From JALONO01 sp038209965 (GTDB lineage Bacteria; Bacteroidota; Bacteroidia; Cytophagales; Thermoflexibacteraceae): a stretch of DNA of 30,113 nt. A program made the translations under genes and the position numbers. The notes below the pieces were generated by a model. That model was not told the DNA's origin and searched no databases. It saw only the letters and a program-made list of their open reading frames with translations. The stretch lies in contig JBBQXF010000057.1 in assembly GCA_038209965.1 (NCBI GenBank), positions 1-30,113 of the forward strand, read 5' to 3'. Positions 7,798 to 15,562 of the stretch are shown one piece after another (position 1 is the first letter of the stretch; each line of letters begins with the position of its first letter).

Positions 7798-8403
7798 ATG
7801 TACAACCAAGATTTGCTTTATAAAAAATTGATCAGTGTTTATACCGAGTCAGTGCCCAATCCCGAGGCCATGAAGTTTGTGGTGAACACCATGCTGGCCC
7901 CCAACGATGACTTTCTGCGCGACTACCCCGAGGCCGCCACTGCCACCGATTCGCCCATGGCCCAAGAACTTTTCAAGTTTGACTTTGTGCGCCGGGTGTT
8001 TATCACCAAAAACTTTGTGACCATCAGCAAGGACGAGGCCAGCGACTGGGCCGAGAAAGTGCCCGTGGTGCGCAATTTCCTCAAAAACTATTTGGAAGAA
8101 GGCAGCGAAGTGTTTTCTGGCCTGGTGGAGGCCATCCCGGGCGCGGGAACCGAAAACGATACCGAGACCGTCCGCAAGATCAAGGAAATCTTGGATGAAT
8201 ACATCCGTCCGGCAGTTGAGGGCGACGGGGGCAACATCAGCCTGCACTCCTATGATGAAGCTACGGGCACGGTAAAAGTCCACCTCCAAGGCTCATGCAG
8301 CGGCTGCCCTTCCTCCACAGTCACGCTCAAGGCGGGCATTGAGAACCTGCTGCGCCGCATGATGCCCGGCGAAGTAAAAGAAGTAGTGGCCGAGGGAATC
8401 TAA
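7798..8403 (+). CDS. NifU/Nfu-family iron-sulfur cluster carrier
   Basis: 201 residues from the ATG at 7798 (a TTG at 7780 is the alternative). Residues about 10-105 match the Nfu N-terminal domain (YTESVPNPEAMKFVVN ... RRVFITKNFVTISK), and about 122-200 the NifU-like C-domain with the cluster-binding Cys167 and Cys170 in GSCSGCPSSTVTLKAG. Such proteins carry 4Fe-4S clusters from the scaffold to target enzymes in the cytoplasm. The aconitase-type dehydratase encoded 2.4 kb downstream would be a plausible client, though that is inference. A terminator follows, so it is probably a single-gene unit. Confidence 0.93.
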   Translation: MYNQDLLYKKLISVYTESVPNPEAMKFVVNTMLAPNDDFLRDYPEAATATDSPMAQELFKFDFVRRVFITKNFVTISKDEASDWAEKVPVVRNFLKNYLEEGSEVFSGLVEAIPGAGTENDTETVRKIKEILDEYIRPAVEGDGGNISLHSYDEATGTVKVHLQGSCSGCPSSTVTLKAGIENLLRRMMPGEVKEVVAEGI

Positions 8404-8441
8404 CCCAATAGCGCTGGGCAATGGCCCAAATAAAAGTTTGG

Positions 8442-8470
8442 CCCGGCTGGTGTAAAACCCGGCCGGGTTT
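8442..8470 (+). terminator. Intrinsic terminator after the NifU-family gene
   Basis: CCCGGC (8442-8447) pairs with GCCGGG (8462-8467), followed by TTTCCTATTTTTG. The segment 8455-8470 is itself a perfect 16-base palindrome (AAACCCGG/CCGGGTTT), giving an alternative fold. It lies about 40 bases after the stop. Confidence 0.6.
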
Positions 8471-8472
8471 CC

Positions 8473-8480
8473 TATTTTTG
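8473..8480 (+). promoter_or_regulatory. Putative -7 promoter element for yebC
   Basis: TATTTTTG matches TAnnTTTG and overlaps the T-tail of the preceding terminator, about 90 bases before the yebC ATG. No TTTG at the expected upstream distance. Confidence 0.35.
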
Positions 8481-8570
8481 CTCCCTGATGTTGGCCAACT
8501 GGTTTGAACGCGGGAAGTCCCTTGCTGGGCACAGTGGGCCGATTCAACCAAGAGAACCGATCATAAGATT

Positions 8571-9278
8571 ATGGGAAGAGCATTTGAGTTCCGCCGGGGG
8601 CGGAAAGAAAAACGTTGGGACTGGATGGCCAAAACCTTTACTAGATTTGGCCGCGAGCTTGCCATTTCAGTTAAACAGGGCGGGGCCGATCCCGAGACCA
8701 ACCCCCGCTTGCGCATGGTATTGGCCAATGCCAAAAATGCCAACATGCCCAAAGAGCGGATCGAGAATGCGATCAAACGTGCCTCGGCCAAGGACGAGAA
8801 AGATTTTGAGGAAGTAGTGTATGAAGGATATGGGCCTTATGGCGTGGGCATAGTGGTAGAAACGGCTACTGACAATCCTACCCGAACGGTGGCCAACATC
8901 CGGCTCATTTTCAACCGCAACGGCGGCTCGCTGGGCAAATCCGGCTCGCTCGATTTCGTGTTCCAGCGCAAGGGCGTGTTCAAAATCGCGCCCGATGGGG
9001 TCAATATTGAGAACCTCGAACTTGAACTCATTGATTTTGGCCTCGAGGAAATTACCCAAGAGGAAAACAACATTTATATCCAAACGGCCTACACCGATTT
9101 TGGCACGATGCAAAAAGCGCTGGAGGACCACAAAATCAATGTACTGAGTGCCAACTTACAGCGGATTCCGCTCAGTTATGCCGAAGTGACCGATGAGCAG
9201 GCCGACGAGCTGCTCGAGATCGTGGACAAGTTTGAGCAGGACGACGATGTCCAGGCCGTTTACCACAACATGAAGTAA
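8571..9278 (+). CDS. yebC: YebC/PmpR-family (TACO1-like) protein
   Basis: 235 residues, the usual length. The N-terminus MGRAFEFRRGRKEKRWDWMA is the Bacteroidota form of the family's M-[AS]-G-H-S-K-W start; then TRFGRELAISVKQGGADPET, NPRLRMVLANAKNANMPKER, YEGYGPYGVGIVVE (about 84-97) and NRNGGSLGKSGSLDFVF follow, all signature stretches. Described either as a DNA-binding regulator or, from recent work on homologues, as a ribosome-associated factor helping translate difficult proline-containing motifs. Cytoplasmic. It is followed at short distance by the DUF721 gene, probably cotranscribed. Confidence 0.95.
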   Translation: MGRAFEFRRGRKEKRWDWMAKTFTRFGRELAISVKQGGADPETNPRLRMVLANAKNANMPKERIENAIKRASAKDEKDFEEVVYEGYGPYGVGIVVETATDNPTRTVANIRLIFNRNGGSLGKSGSLDFVFQRKGVFKIAPDGVNIENLELELIDFGLEEITQEENNIYIQTAYTDFGTMQKALEDHKINVLSANLQRIPLSYAEVTDEQADELLEIVDKFEQDDDVQAVYHNMK

Positions 9279-9322
9279 CTCATTGCCCGTGGGCCATGCC
9301 TGCGGCTTCAACCCAAGCACCC

Positions 9323-9637
9323 ATGCCCAGCGCCAAAAATCCCCGCCAAGCCGAAGCGACCCCCATCGGGGAAGCTATCGCGGCCATGCTCAAAAGTTTT
9401 GGGCTGGAAGACCGCTACCACGAGGCCGAGCTGATCAATGGCTGGGGCAAAGTAGGCTTGGCCCTGGGCAAACCGCTGGCCCGCTACACCAAGCGGATTT
9501 TTATCAGCAAACGGATCCTTTACATCGAGCTGTCCTCGGCCCCGCTCAAAAATGAATTGGTCATGCGCAAAACGCACATCTTGGAACTGCTCACCCACGA
9601 CAAGCCTGGGCGAATCGATGAACTAGTGTTTCTCTAA
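9323..9637 (+). CDS. DUF721 / DciA-like protein
   Basis: 104 residues from the ATG at 9323 (MPSAKNPRQAEATPIGEAIA); an in-frame ATG at 9296 would add nine residues that do not look like the family. The DUF721 core is recognisable: LINGWGKVGLALGKPLARYT, then KRIFISKRILYIELSSAPLK and NELVMRKTHILELL, ending in DELVFL as is typical for Bacteroidota members. DciA, the best-studied relative, helps load the replicative helicase, but short DUF721 proteins in this phylum have no demonstrated role, so helicase loading is only suggested. Lies 44 bases after yebC and 48 before manC. Confidence 0.85.
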   Translation: MPSAKNPRQAEATPIGEAIAAMLKSFGLEDRYHEAELINGWGKVGLALGKPLARYTKRIFISKRILYIELSSAPLKNELVMRKTHILELLTHDKPGRIDELVFL

Positions 9638-9685
9638 AATCTACCTGATCTCACTTCATCCCACCCAAACCCTCATCAACCTATC

Positions 9686-10765
9686 ATGCACGATCATTAT
9701 TACGTCATCATCATGGCCGGAGGCGTTGGCACCCGATTTTGGCCCTATAGCCGCACCGCAAAACCAAAACAGTTTCAAGACATCTTGGGCATTGGCCAGA
9801 GCCTGATCCAAATGACCATCAGCCGCTTTGCCGAGGTGTGCCCCATGCGCAATATCTTTGTGGTGACCAATGCCGACTACCACGATCTGGTGCAAACCCA
9901 ACTGCCTGGCCTAGCGGAAGACCAGATCCTGCTCGAACCATTCATGCGCAATACGGCGGCCTGTATCGCTTATGCCGCCTACAAAATCCGGGAGCGCGAC
10001 CCCCAGGCCAACATTGTGGTAGCCCCTGCCGACCACGTGATCCTCAAAGAAAAAATCTTCAGCAATTCGTTGCTCACTGCCTTGGCCGCCACGGCCAATA
10101 GCGATATCATCATTACGCTGGGCATCAAACCCACCCGCCCCGACACGGGGTATGGCTACATCAAAATGGCCAACCTCAAAGAGGGAGAGACGGTGGCCAA
10201 AGTCAAAACCTTTACCGAAAAACCAGATTATCAACTGGCGCTGGAATTTGTCGAAAGCGGCGATTATCTATGGAATGCCGGTCTGTTTGTTTTTCAAGCC
10301 AATACCATCATTGAAGCCTTCCGCAAATACATGCCCGAGCTGCACGGGGTGTTCGAGGATGCCAAAGCAGATTTTTATTTGCCCGCCGAGGGCGAGGCAG
10401 TGCGCAAAGCCTATTCGCAAGTCCACAACATCTCGATTGACTACGGGATTATGGAGAAAGCCGACAATGTCTATGTGATCCCCTGCGATCCGGGCTGGTC
10501 CGACTTGGGCACTTGGAAATCCATGTATGAATATTCCGAAAAAGACGAAACTGGCAACGTGATCGGGGGCAATGCCCTGACCTATGAAACGGCCAACACG
10601 ATCATCAAAACCCCACCTGATCGGTTGGTGGTGGTGCAAGGATTGGACAACTATATTGTGGTGGAATACGACAATGTGCTGCTGGTCTGCCAAAAGGATC
10701 AAGAACAGCGCATCAAGCAATTTTTGGAAGATGCCAAATCCCAAAAGGGAGCCGCTTTTGCGTAA
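9686..10765 (+). CDS. manC: Mannose-1-phosphate guanylyltransferase
   Basis: 359 residues, the single-domain length (no C-terminal phosphomannose isomerase cupin). The nucleotidyltransferase signature AGGVGTRFWPYSRTAKPKQF is at 11-30; further landmarks are LLEPFMRNTAACIAYAA (about 83-99), VVAPADHVI, PDTGYGYIK, FTEKPD, YLWNAGLFVF, and DYGIMEKADNVYVIPCD followed by GWSDLGTW. It makes GDP-mannose from mannose-1-phosphate and GTP, a precursor for glycans, exopolysaccharide or protein O-glycosylation. No other sugar-nucleotide genes are nearby, so this looks like a stand-alone housekeeping copy in a mixed rightward gene run. Confidence 0.95.
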   Translation: MHDHYYVIIMAGGVGTRFWPYSRTAKPKQFQDILGIGQSLIQMTISRFAEVCPMRNIFVVTNADYHDLVQTQLPGLAEDQILLEPFMRNTAACIAYAAYKIRERDPQANIVVAPADHVILKEKIFSNSLLTALAATANSDIIITLGIKPTRPDTGYGYIKMANLKEGETVAKVKTFTEKPDYQLALEFVESGDYLWNAGLFVFQANTIIEAFRKYMPELHGVFEDAKADFYLPAEGEAVRKAYSQVHNISIDYGIMEKADNVYVIPCDPGWSDLGTWKSMYEYSEKDETGNVIGGNALTYETANTIIKTPPDRLVVVQGLDNYIVVEYDNVLLVCQKDQEQRIKQFLEDAKSQKGAAFA

Positions 10766-10807
10766 GTATTCTATCAACTATTTGTGTAATCTAGTCGCCC
10801 ATCCACA

Positions 10808-12043
10808 ATGAAACCGCAAACTATTGCCGAAAAAATCATTTCCGCCCACAGCGAGCGTCCAGTGTATGCGGATGAACTGAGCATTGTACGGGTGGATGGG
10901 GCCATGGCCAGCGACACCACTGCGCCCTACACCATCAAAGCCTTCGGTGAGATGGGGGGCCTGCGGGTGTGGGATCCGGGCAAGGTAGCCTTGGTCATCG
11001 ACCACGCCGCCCCAGCCCCCAACGAGACCATCAGCAATTTGCACCAAATGATGCGCCGCTTTGCCCGCGAACAAGGCATCCGGCTGTTTGATGTGGGCGA
11101 GGGCATCTGCCACCAAGTGATCATGGAAAACGGCTATGTCCGGCCCGGTGACGTGTTCATCGGGGCCGATTCGCATACGACGCATTATGGGAGCATCAAT
11201 GCGTTCTCCACCGGGGTGGGCTCCACCGATCTGGCGGCGGTATGGCTCACCGGCAAAATTTGGCTCAAAGTGCCCCGCACGGTGCGCATTGTGCTCAATG
11301 GCACGCTCCAGCCTGATGTCCATGCCAAGGACGTGATCATGCACATCATGGGGATCGTGGGGATTGAGGGAGCCACCTACCAAGCCATTGAGTACTGTGG
11401 CGAGACCGTGGAACGGATGACCACGGCCAGCCGGGGCGTTTTGGCCAATATGGCCGTGGAAATGGGTGGCAAAGCGGGGCTGGTCAACCCGGCCGGTTTG
11501 CAGCTCGACCACCCTTTTACCCCGGTTTTCCCGGATGAGGGAGCGGTTTATTCCCGCACGCTGGAGATTGACGTGTCCACGCTGCGGCCCCAGATCAGCC
11601 TGCCCCACTCGCCCGACCATGTGCGCGAACTCGCTTTGGTCAAAGGCAAAAAAATCACTTATGCTTTTATTGGCACTTGCACCAATGGGCGCTTGGAAGA
11701 TTTGCACGCCGCCGCCGAGGTGTTGCGGGGCAGGCACGTCCACCCTCAAGTGCGGTTGCTGATCATCCCGGCCTCCAAAAAAGTGTACATGGAGGCCCTG
11801 CGCGATGGCACAGTGGAAACTCTGAGCGAAGCCGGGGCTACGTTTGGGGTGTCAGGTTGTGGGCCTTGCGTGGGATCGCACATGGGCGTGCCCGGCGACG
11901 GAGAGGTGGTGGTGTCGGCCGCCAACCGCAATTTTCAGGGCCGGATGGGCAACCCCAGAGCAGAAATATACTTGGCTTCGCCGGCCACCGTGGCAGCCTC
12001 GGCGGTACTGGGCCAGCTGGCCGAAGCCGCCGACCTTGGGTAA
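10808..12043 (+). CDS. Aconitase-family dehydratase large subunit (LeuC/HacA/DmdA-like)
   Basis: 411 residues, the short type found in archaeal LeuC/HacA and in some bacterial dehydratases rather than the ~465-residue bacterial LeuC. The 4Fe-4S ligands are Cys291 (GTCTNGR), Cys351 and Cys354 (GCGPC); other signatures are GEGICHQVIMENGYVRPGD, GADSHTTHYG, NMAVEMGGKAGL, IPASKKVYMEAL and NRNFQGRMGNP. The enzyme interconverts hydroxy-acid isomers by dehydration and rehydration (isopropylmalate, homoaconitate, dimethylmalate or methylmalate types); which one cannot be decided. It needs a small subunit of ~160 residues, normally encoded next to it, but the next gene is a thioesterase, so the partner must be elsewhere. 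It lies 42 bases after manC. Confidence 0.9.
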   Translation: MKPQTIAEKIISAHSERPVYADELSIVRVDGAMASDTTAPYTIKAFGEMGGLRVWDPGKVALVIDHAAPAPNETISNLHQMMRRFAREQGIRLFDVGEGICHQVIMENGYVRPGDVFIGADSHTTHYGSINAFSTGVGSTDLAAVWLTGKIWLKVPRTVRIVLNGTLQPDVHAKDVIMHIMGIVGIEGATYQAIEYCGETVERMTTASRGVLANMAVEMGGKAGLVNPAGLQLDHPFTPVFPDEGAVYSRTLEIDVSTLRPQISLPHSPDHVRELALVKGKKITYAFIGTCTNGRLEDLHAAAEVLRGRHVHPQVRLLIIPASKKVYMEALRDGTVETLSEAGATFGVSGCGPCVGSHMGVPGDGEVVVSAANRNFQGRMGNPRAEIYLASPATVAASAVLGQLAEAADLG

Positions 12044-12081
12044 GGATCAATACTCGCTTTTTATTCATCTACCCCATTCCG

Positions 12082-12495
12082 ATGTTCACCAGCTCCACCC
12101 AAGTGCGCGTCCGCTATGCCGATACCGACCAGATGGGCTACGTCTATTATGGCAACTACGCTGCCTACTACGAGATCGCCCGGGTGGATGCCCTGCGCCA
12201 GATCGGGATCAGCTATAAAGCCCTGGAAGAGGAGGGCATTATGCTGCCCGTCCTCGAGAACCACTCGCGCTACTTGGCCCCGGCCGGCTTCGACGACTTG
12301 CTCACCATCCAGCTTTTTGTGCGAGAAATGCCCTCCGTGCGTTTTGTTTGCGATTACGAAATTTACCACCCAGATGGCCAGTTGATCCACATCGGCCAGA
12401 CGGTGCTAGTATTCATGCGGAAAGACACGCGGAAGCCTTGCCGCCCCCCTGCCCACCTCTTGGCGATTTTTCGGGCTTATTTTCCAGCCAGTTAA
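12082..12495 (+). CDS. Acyl-CoA thioesterase, YbgC/4HBT hotdog-fold family
   Basis: 137 residues from the ATG at 12082; the open frame reaches back into the preceding gene, but only this start gives a family-like N-terminus. The catalytic segment reads RVRYADTDQMGYVYYGNYAA with Asp16 in the expected position, followed by YYEIARVDALRQIGISYKAL. C-terminal YEIYHPDGQLIHIGQTVLVF is the second typical stretch. Such enzymes hydrolyse short or medium acyl-CoA thioesters in the cytoplasm, sometimes linked to the Tol-Pal region, which is absent here. It follows the dehydratase by 38 bases and probably shares its transcript. Confidence 0.93.
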   Translation: MFTSSTQVRVRYADTDQMGYVYYGNYAAYYEIARVDALRQIGISYKALEEEGIMLPVLENHSRYLAPAGFDDLLTIQLFVREMPSVRFVCDYEIYHPDGQLIHIGQTVLVFMRKDTRKPCRPPAHLLAIFRAYFPAS

Positions 12496-12549
12496 CAAAA
12501 CTTAACCCCACATGGTCAGCGAGCAGACCTAACTATGCAACCAGCCTTG

Positions 12550-12557
12550 TAACTTTG
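12550..12557 (+). promoter_or_regulatory. Putative -7 promoter element for dsbD
   Basis: TAACTTTG matches TAnnTTTG exactly and is identical to the element before the TonB receptor gene. It is 56 bases before the start codon. No TTG at the expected distance upstream, so confidence is limited. Confidence 0.45.
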
Positions 12558-12613
12558 TCCGCTCAATCAGTGTTGGTTACACCAGTAGCCAACCCGCTGG
12601 TTGGTCCCAAACA

Positions 12614-14800
12614 ATGAAACAAGTCATGAAAAAACTCCTCCTCACTGCCTTCTTTTGGGCCTTGGCACTAGCGGCCCCGGCCCAAGTACTCAACCCCGCC
12701 AAATGGAAGGGCAACACTTCCGTGGATGCAGCCAAAGTCGGCGATGTCGTGGAGCTGGTGTTCTCGGCCACCATCGAGTCAGATTGGTATATGTACTCCA
12801 ACGACTTCGATCCCGACTTGGGGCCGAACTTGACCACCTTTACCTTCAAGCCCGATCCTTCCTATCAACTGGTGGGCAAGCCACAGGCCATTGGGGCCAA
12901 GAAGAAGTTTGATAAAATCTGGGAAGGCGACGTGACTTACTTCACCAGAACTGCTGAATTTCGGCAAAAGGTCAAAATTATTAAAGAGTTGCTTAGGGTA
13001 GAGGCCACTGCTACCTATCAATTGTGCTCCGACGTAACCGGGCAATGCCTCCCGCCCACTGATGCCGATCTGGCCTTTGCCCTGCGAGCCGCCCCCGGCG
13101 AAGTCGCCACCAAGGAACCTACTAAAGCGACAGGAATCAATGAGCAACCTGCCAACGGGGCCAAAGCAGAACCAACGATCGCCAAAACCGGGGATTTGCC
13201 ACTGGCCAAAGACACGATCATCAGTAGCAAGGATGATTCGGTGAAGAAAACCGAACAATTGGCCCCCCCCAATCCCTCACCCGAACCAGCCCCGGGCGAA
13301 GTCAACCCAGCCGGCGAGGCTGGTGGATCGCTGATCGGGTTTTTCTTGTTTGCCTTCTTGAGCGGGGTTGCCGCGCTCATTACCCCGTGCGTGTTCCCCA
13401 TGATCCCCATGACGGTCACCTTCTTCATGAAAAACAGCGAGTCCCGGGCCCAAGCCGTGACCAAGGGCATCGTATATGGGCTGTCCATCATCACTATTTT
13501 TGTACTCATCGGCACGGTGTTCTCCTTCCTGTTCGGAGCGGATGCAGCCAATATTTTGGCCACTCACTGGTTGCCAAACCTGTTCTTTTTTATCGTTTTT
13601 ATCGTTTTTGCCCTGTCATTTTTTGGCATGTTCGAGATTGTGCTGCCCAGCAGTTTGGCCAATAAATTGGATCAAAAAGCCGATCAGGGCGGTTACACTG
13701 GCGTATTTTTCATGGCTTTCACTCTGGCGGTCGTTTCGTTCTCGTGCACAGGCCCGATCGCGGGCAGCGTGCTGGTGCAGTCGGCCAATGGTGAATTTAC
13801 CCGGCCCATCATCGGGATGTTGGGCTTTTCGCTGGCCTTTGCCTTGCCATTTTCGCTGTTTGCCATTTTTCCGAACTGGATGCAGACCCTGCCCAAATCG
13901 GGCGGTTGGCTCAATTCGGTCAAAGTAGTGCTGGGATTCATTGAATTGGCCTTGGCCCTCAAGTTCCTGAGCATTGTAGATCAAGTCTATCACTGGGGCA
14001 TTTTGGATCGGCACATTTACATTGCTTTCTGGGCGGCCATTACCCTGTTCATGGGCCTTTATTTACTGGGCAAAATCCGCTTGCCGCACGACAGTCCGGT
14101 CGAAAAAGTGGGCGTTGGCCGGATGCTGCTCGCCATAGTGGCGTTCACTTTCCTTATTTATCTCCTCCCTGGGATGTTTGGTGCACCGCTCAAAGCCTTG
14201 GCGGGCTACTTGCCACCGCAAAGCACCCACGACTTTGACGTGATAAATTTGGTCAAACAGTCGGTTCAGGGTGGCACCGGGCAAGGATCGACCGCCACCC
14301 GCCCAACTTCGCTGGCCAAATATGGCGATCGGTTTCACCTGCCCCACGGCCTGACCGGGTATTTTGATTACCAAGAAGGTCTGGCCGCGGCCAAGCGAGC
14401 GGGCAAACCAATATTCATTGATTTTACGGGCCACGGGTGCGTCAACTGCCGCGAAATGGAGGCCAATGTATGGTCGGATCCAGCCGTGTTGCAACGGCTG
14501 CAAAATGACTATGTGATCATCGCGCTCTATGTGGATGACCCGCTGGAACTGCCCGAAAAAGAATGGGTGACCTCTACCTACGATGGCAAATTGAAAAAGA
14601 GCATTGGCAAAATCAACGCTGATTTCCAGATTTCCGAGTTCAACAATAACGCCCAGCCATTTTATGTGCTGCTGGATCACGAGGGCAAACTGTTGGTCAA
14701 CCCCAAAGCTTACGATCTAAAGGTTGAGAATTTTGTCCAATTTCTCGACCGGGGCCTGAACAGTTTCAAAACCAAACAAAACAGCTTGGCCAAAAAGTAA
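12614..14800 (+). CDS. dsbD: Thiol:disulfide interchange protein DsbD
   Basis: 728 residues with all three DsbD modules. A signal peptide (about 1-23, ending APAQ) leads to the periplasmic alpha domain with Cys138 and Cys145 (QLCSDVTGQCLPP). After a Pro/Glu-rich linker (about 165-238) comes the membrane domain with about eight segments and the paired Cys259 (ITPCVFPMIPM) and Cys378 (SFSCTGPIAGS). The C-terminal thioredoxin-like gamma domain has Cys609 and Cys612 in FTGHGCVNCREME. The protein carries electrons from cytoplasmic thioredoxin to periplasmic thiol proteins. A second Met at codon 5 is an alternative start. It follows a 118-base gap with its own promoter element and no terminator is seen before yqgE. 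Confidence 0.96.
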   Translation: MKQVMKKLLLTAFFWALALAAPAQVLNPAKWKGNTSVDAAKVGDVVELVFSATIESDWYMYSNDFDPDLGPNLTTFTFKPDPSYQLVGKPQAIGAKKKFDKIWEGDVTYFTRTAEFRQKVKIIKELLRVEATATYQLCSDVTGQCLPPTDADLAFALRAAPGEVATKEPTKATGINEQPANGAKAEPTIAKTGDLPLAKDTIISSKDDSVKKTEQLAPPNPSPEPAPGEVNPAGEAGGSLIGFFLFAFLSGVAALITPCVFPMIPMTVTFFMKNSESRAQAVTKGIVYGLSIITIFVLIGTVFSFLFGADAANILATHWLPNLFFFIVFIVFALSFFGMFEIVLPSSLANKLDQKADQGGYTGVFFMAFTLAVVSFSCTGPIAGSVLVQSANGEFTRPIIGMLGFSLAFALPFSLFAIFPNWMQTLPKSGGWLNSVKVVLGFIELALALKFLSIVDQVYHWGILDRHIYIAFWAAITLFMGLYLLGKIRLPHDSPVEKVGVGRMLLAIVAFTFLIYLLPGMFGAPLKALAGYLPPQSTHDFDVINLVKQSVQGGTGQGSTATRPTSLAKYGDRFHLPHGLTGYFDYQEGLAAAKRAGKPIFIDFTGHGCVNCREMEANVWSDPAVLQRLQNDYVIIALYVDDPLELPEKEWVTSTYDGKLKKSIGKINADFQISEFNNNAQPFYVLLDHEGKLLVNPKAYDLKVENFVQFLDRGLNSFKTKQNSLAKK

Positions 14801-14876
14801 GGGCCGAATTAGTGGGCGAACATCCAACCCTGAGAAAATTTACGTAATATTAAGCCTCAAATTAACCAATGTGCCC

Positions 14877-15452
14877 ATGTTTTTGGACGACAACCTCAAC
14901 CAAGACACAACGGTCTGCCCGGGCGATCTGTTGATCTCAGAACCCTATCTGCCCGATCCCAACTTTGAACGGACAGTAGTGCTCATGTGCCAGCACCAAG
15001 AGGCCGTCGGATCTTTTGGACTGGTGCTCAACAAGCCCACCAGCGTGCAGGTGTATGAGGCCAGCAATCTCAAATCGATCCGACAGCCCCTGTTCGTCGG
15101 GGGGCCGGTGGAACAAAACACCCTCCATTTTGTTCATTATCTGAACCACGTAAAAAGCAGCACCCATTTAAAAGATGGCCTTCATTGGGGAGGCGATTTG
15201 TCCAGCTTGGAACTGATAGCAGAGTTGGGACAAATGGGTGACGCCCAGTGTCGTTTCTTTGCCGGGTACAGTGGTTGGGGCCCCCGTCAGCTAGCCAAGG
15301 AGATTGGGGAAAACTCGTGGATCATTTCTCGGGTGGATCTTACCGAAATTTTGACAGTTGAACCCGACAAATTATGGATGCACATTTTGAAAAAGATGGG
15401 CGGGAAATACCGGGTCTTTGCGAATTTTCCTGAAGACCCCCGCTTGAATTGA
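14877..15452 (+). CDS. YqgE/AlgH family protein
   Basis: 191 residues from the ATG at 14877; a GTG at 14871 is also in frame. Family signatures: GDLLISEPYLPDPNFERTVV (about 16-35), GSFGLVLNKPTS (about 44-55), LFVGGPVEQNTLHFVH, and CRFFAGYSGWGPRQLAKEIG before ENSWI. The fold is known but the function is not settled; AlgH has been connected with regulation of alginate and related traits in Pseudomonas, which should not be carried over here. Cytoplasmic, no signal. It sits 76 bases after dsbD. Confidence 0.94.
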   Translation: MFLDDNLNQDTTVCPGDLLISEPYLPDPNFERTVVLMCQHQEAVGSFGLVLNKPTSVQVYEASNLKSIRQPLFVGGPVEQNTLHFVHYLNHVKSSTHLKDGLHWGGDLSSLELIAELGQMGDAQCRFFAGYSGWGPRQLAKEIGENSWIISRVDLTEILTVEPDKLWMHILKKMGGKYRVFANFPEDPRLN

Positions 15453-15462
15453 TTTCTTTTGT

Positions 15463-15497
15463 TATTTTTGTGTTTGTGTGTAAGCCAAACTTACACA
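15463..15497 (+). promoter_or_regulatory. Putative promoter element and leader hairpin before the DUF349 gene
   Basis: TATTTTTG (15463-15470) fits TAnnTTTG. Immediately behind it TGTGTAAG (15477-15484), loop CCAAA, and CTTACACA (15490-15497) form a perfect 8-bp hairpin which would lie at the very 5' end of the transcript or act as an operator. The TTG at 15444-15446 is 16 bases upstream, somewhat closer than normal. Confidence 0.45.
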
Positions 15498-15562
15498 TAT
15501 TGATTTTTAGAAATTATTAGCGACACCTGTAAAGGGAATTAGCTGTTAACCAAAGTGTGAGC

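Noticed and set aside
10778..11749. Long leftward open frame opposite the dehydratase gene
   Set aside because: It is the antisense shadow of a GC-rich gene; the composition is His/Gly-rich and no motif is recognisable.
11677..12495. Long 272-codon reading of the thioesterase frame
   Set aside because: The first 135 codons lie inside the dehydratase gene in another frame and look like shadow sequence; the family N-terminus begins at 12082.
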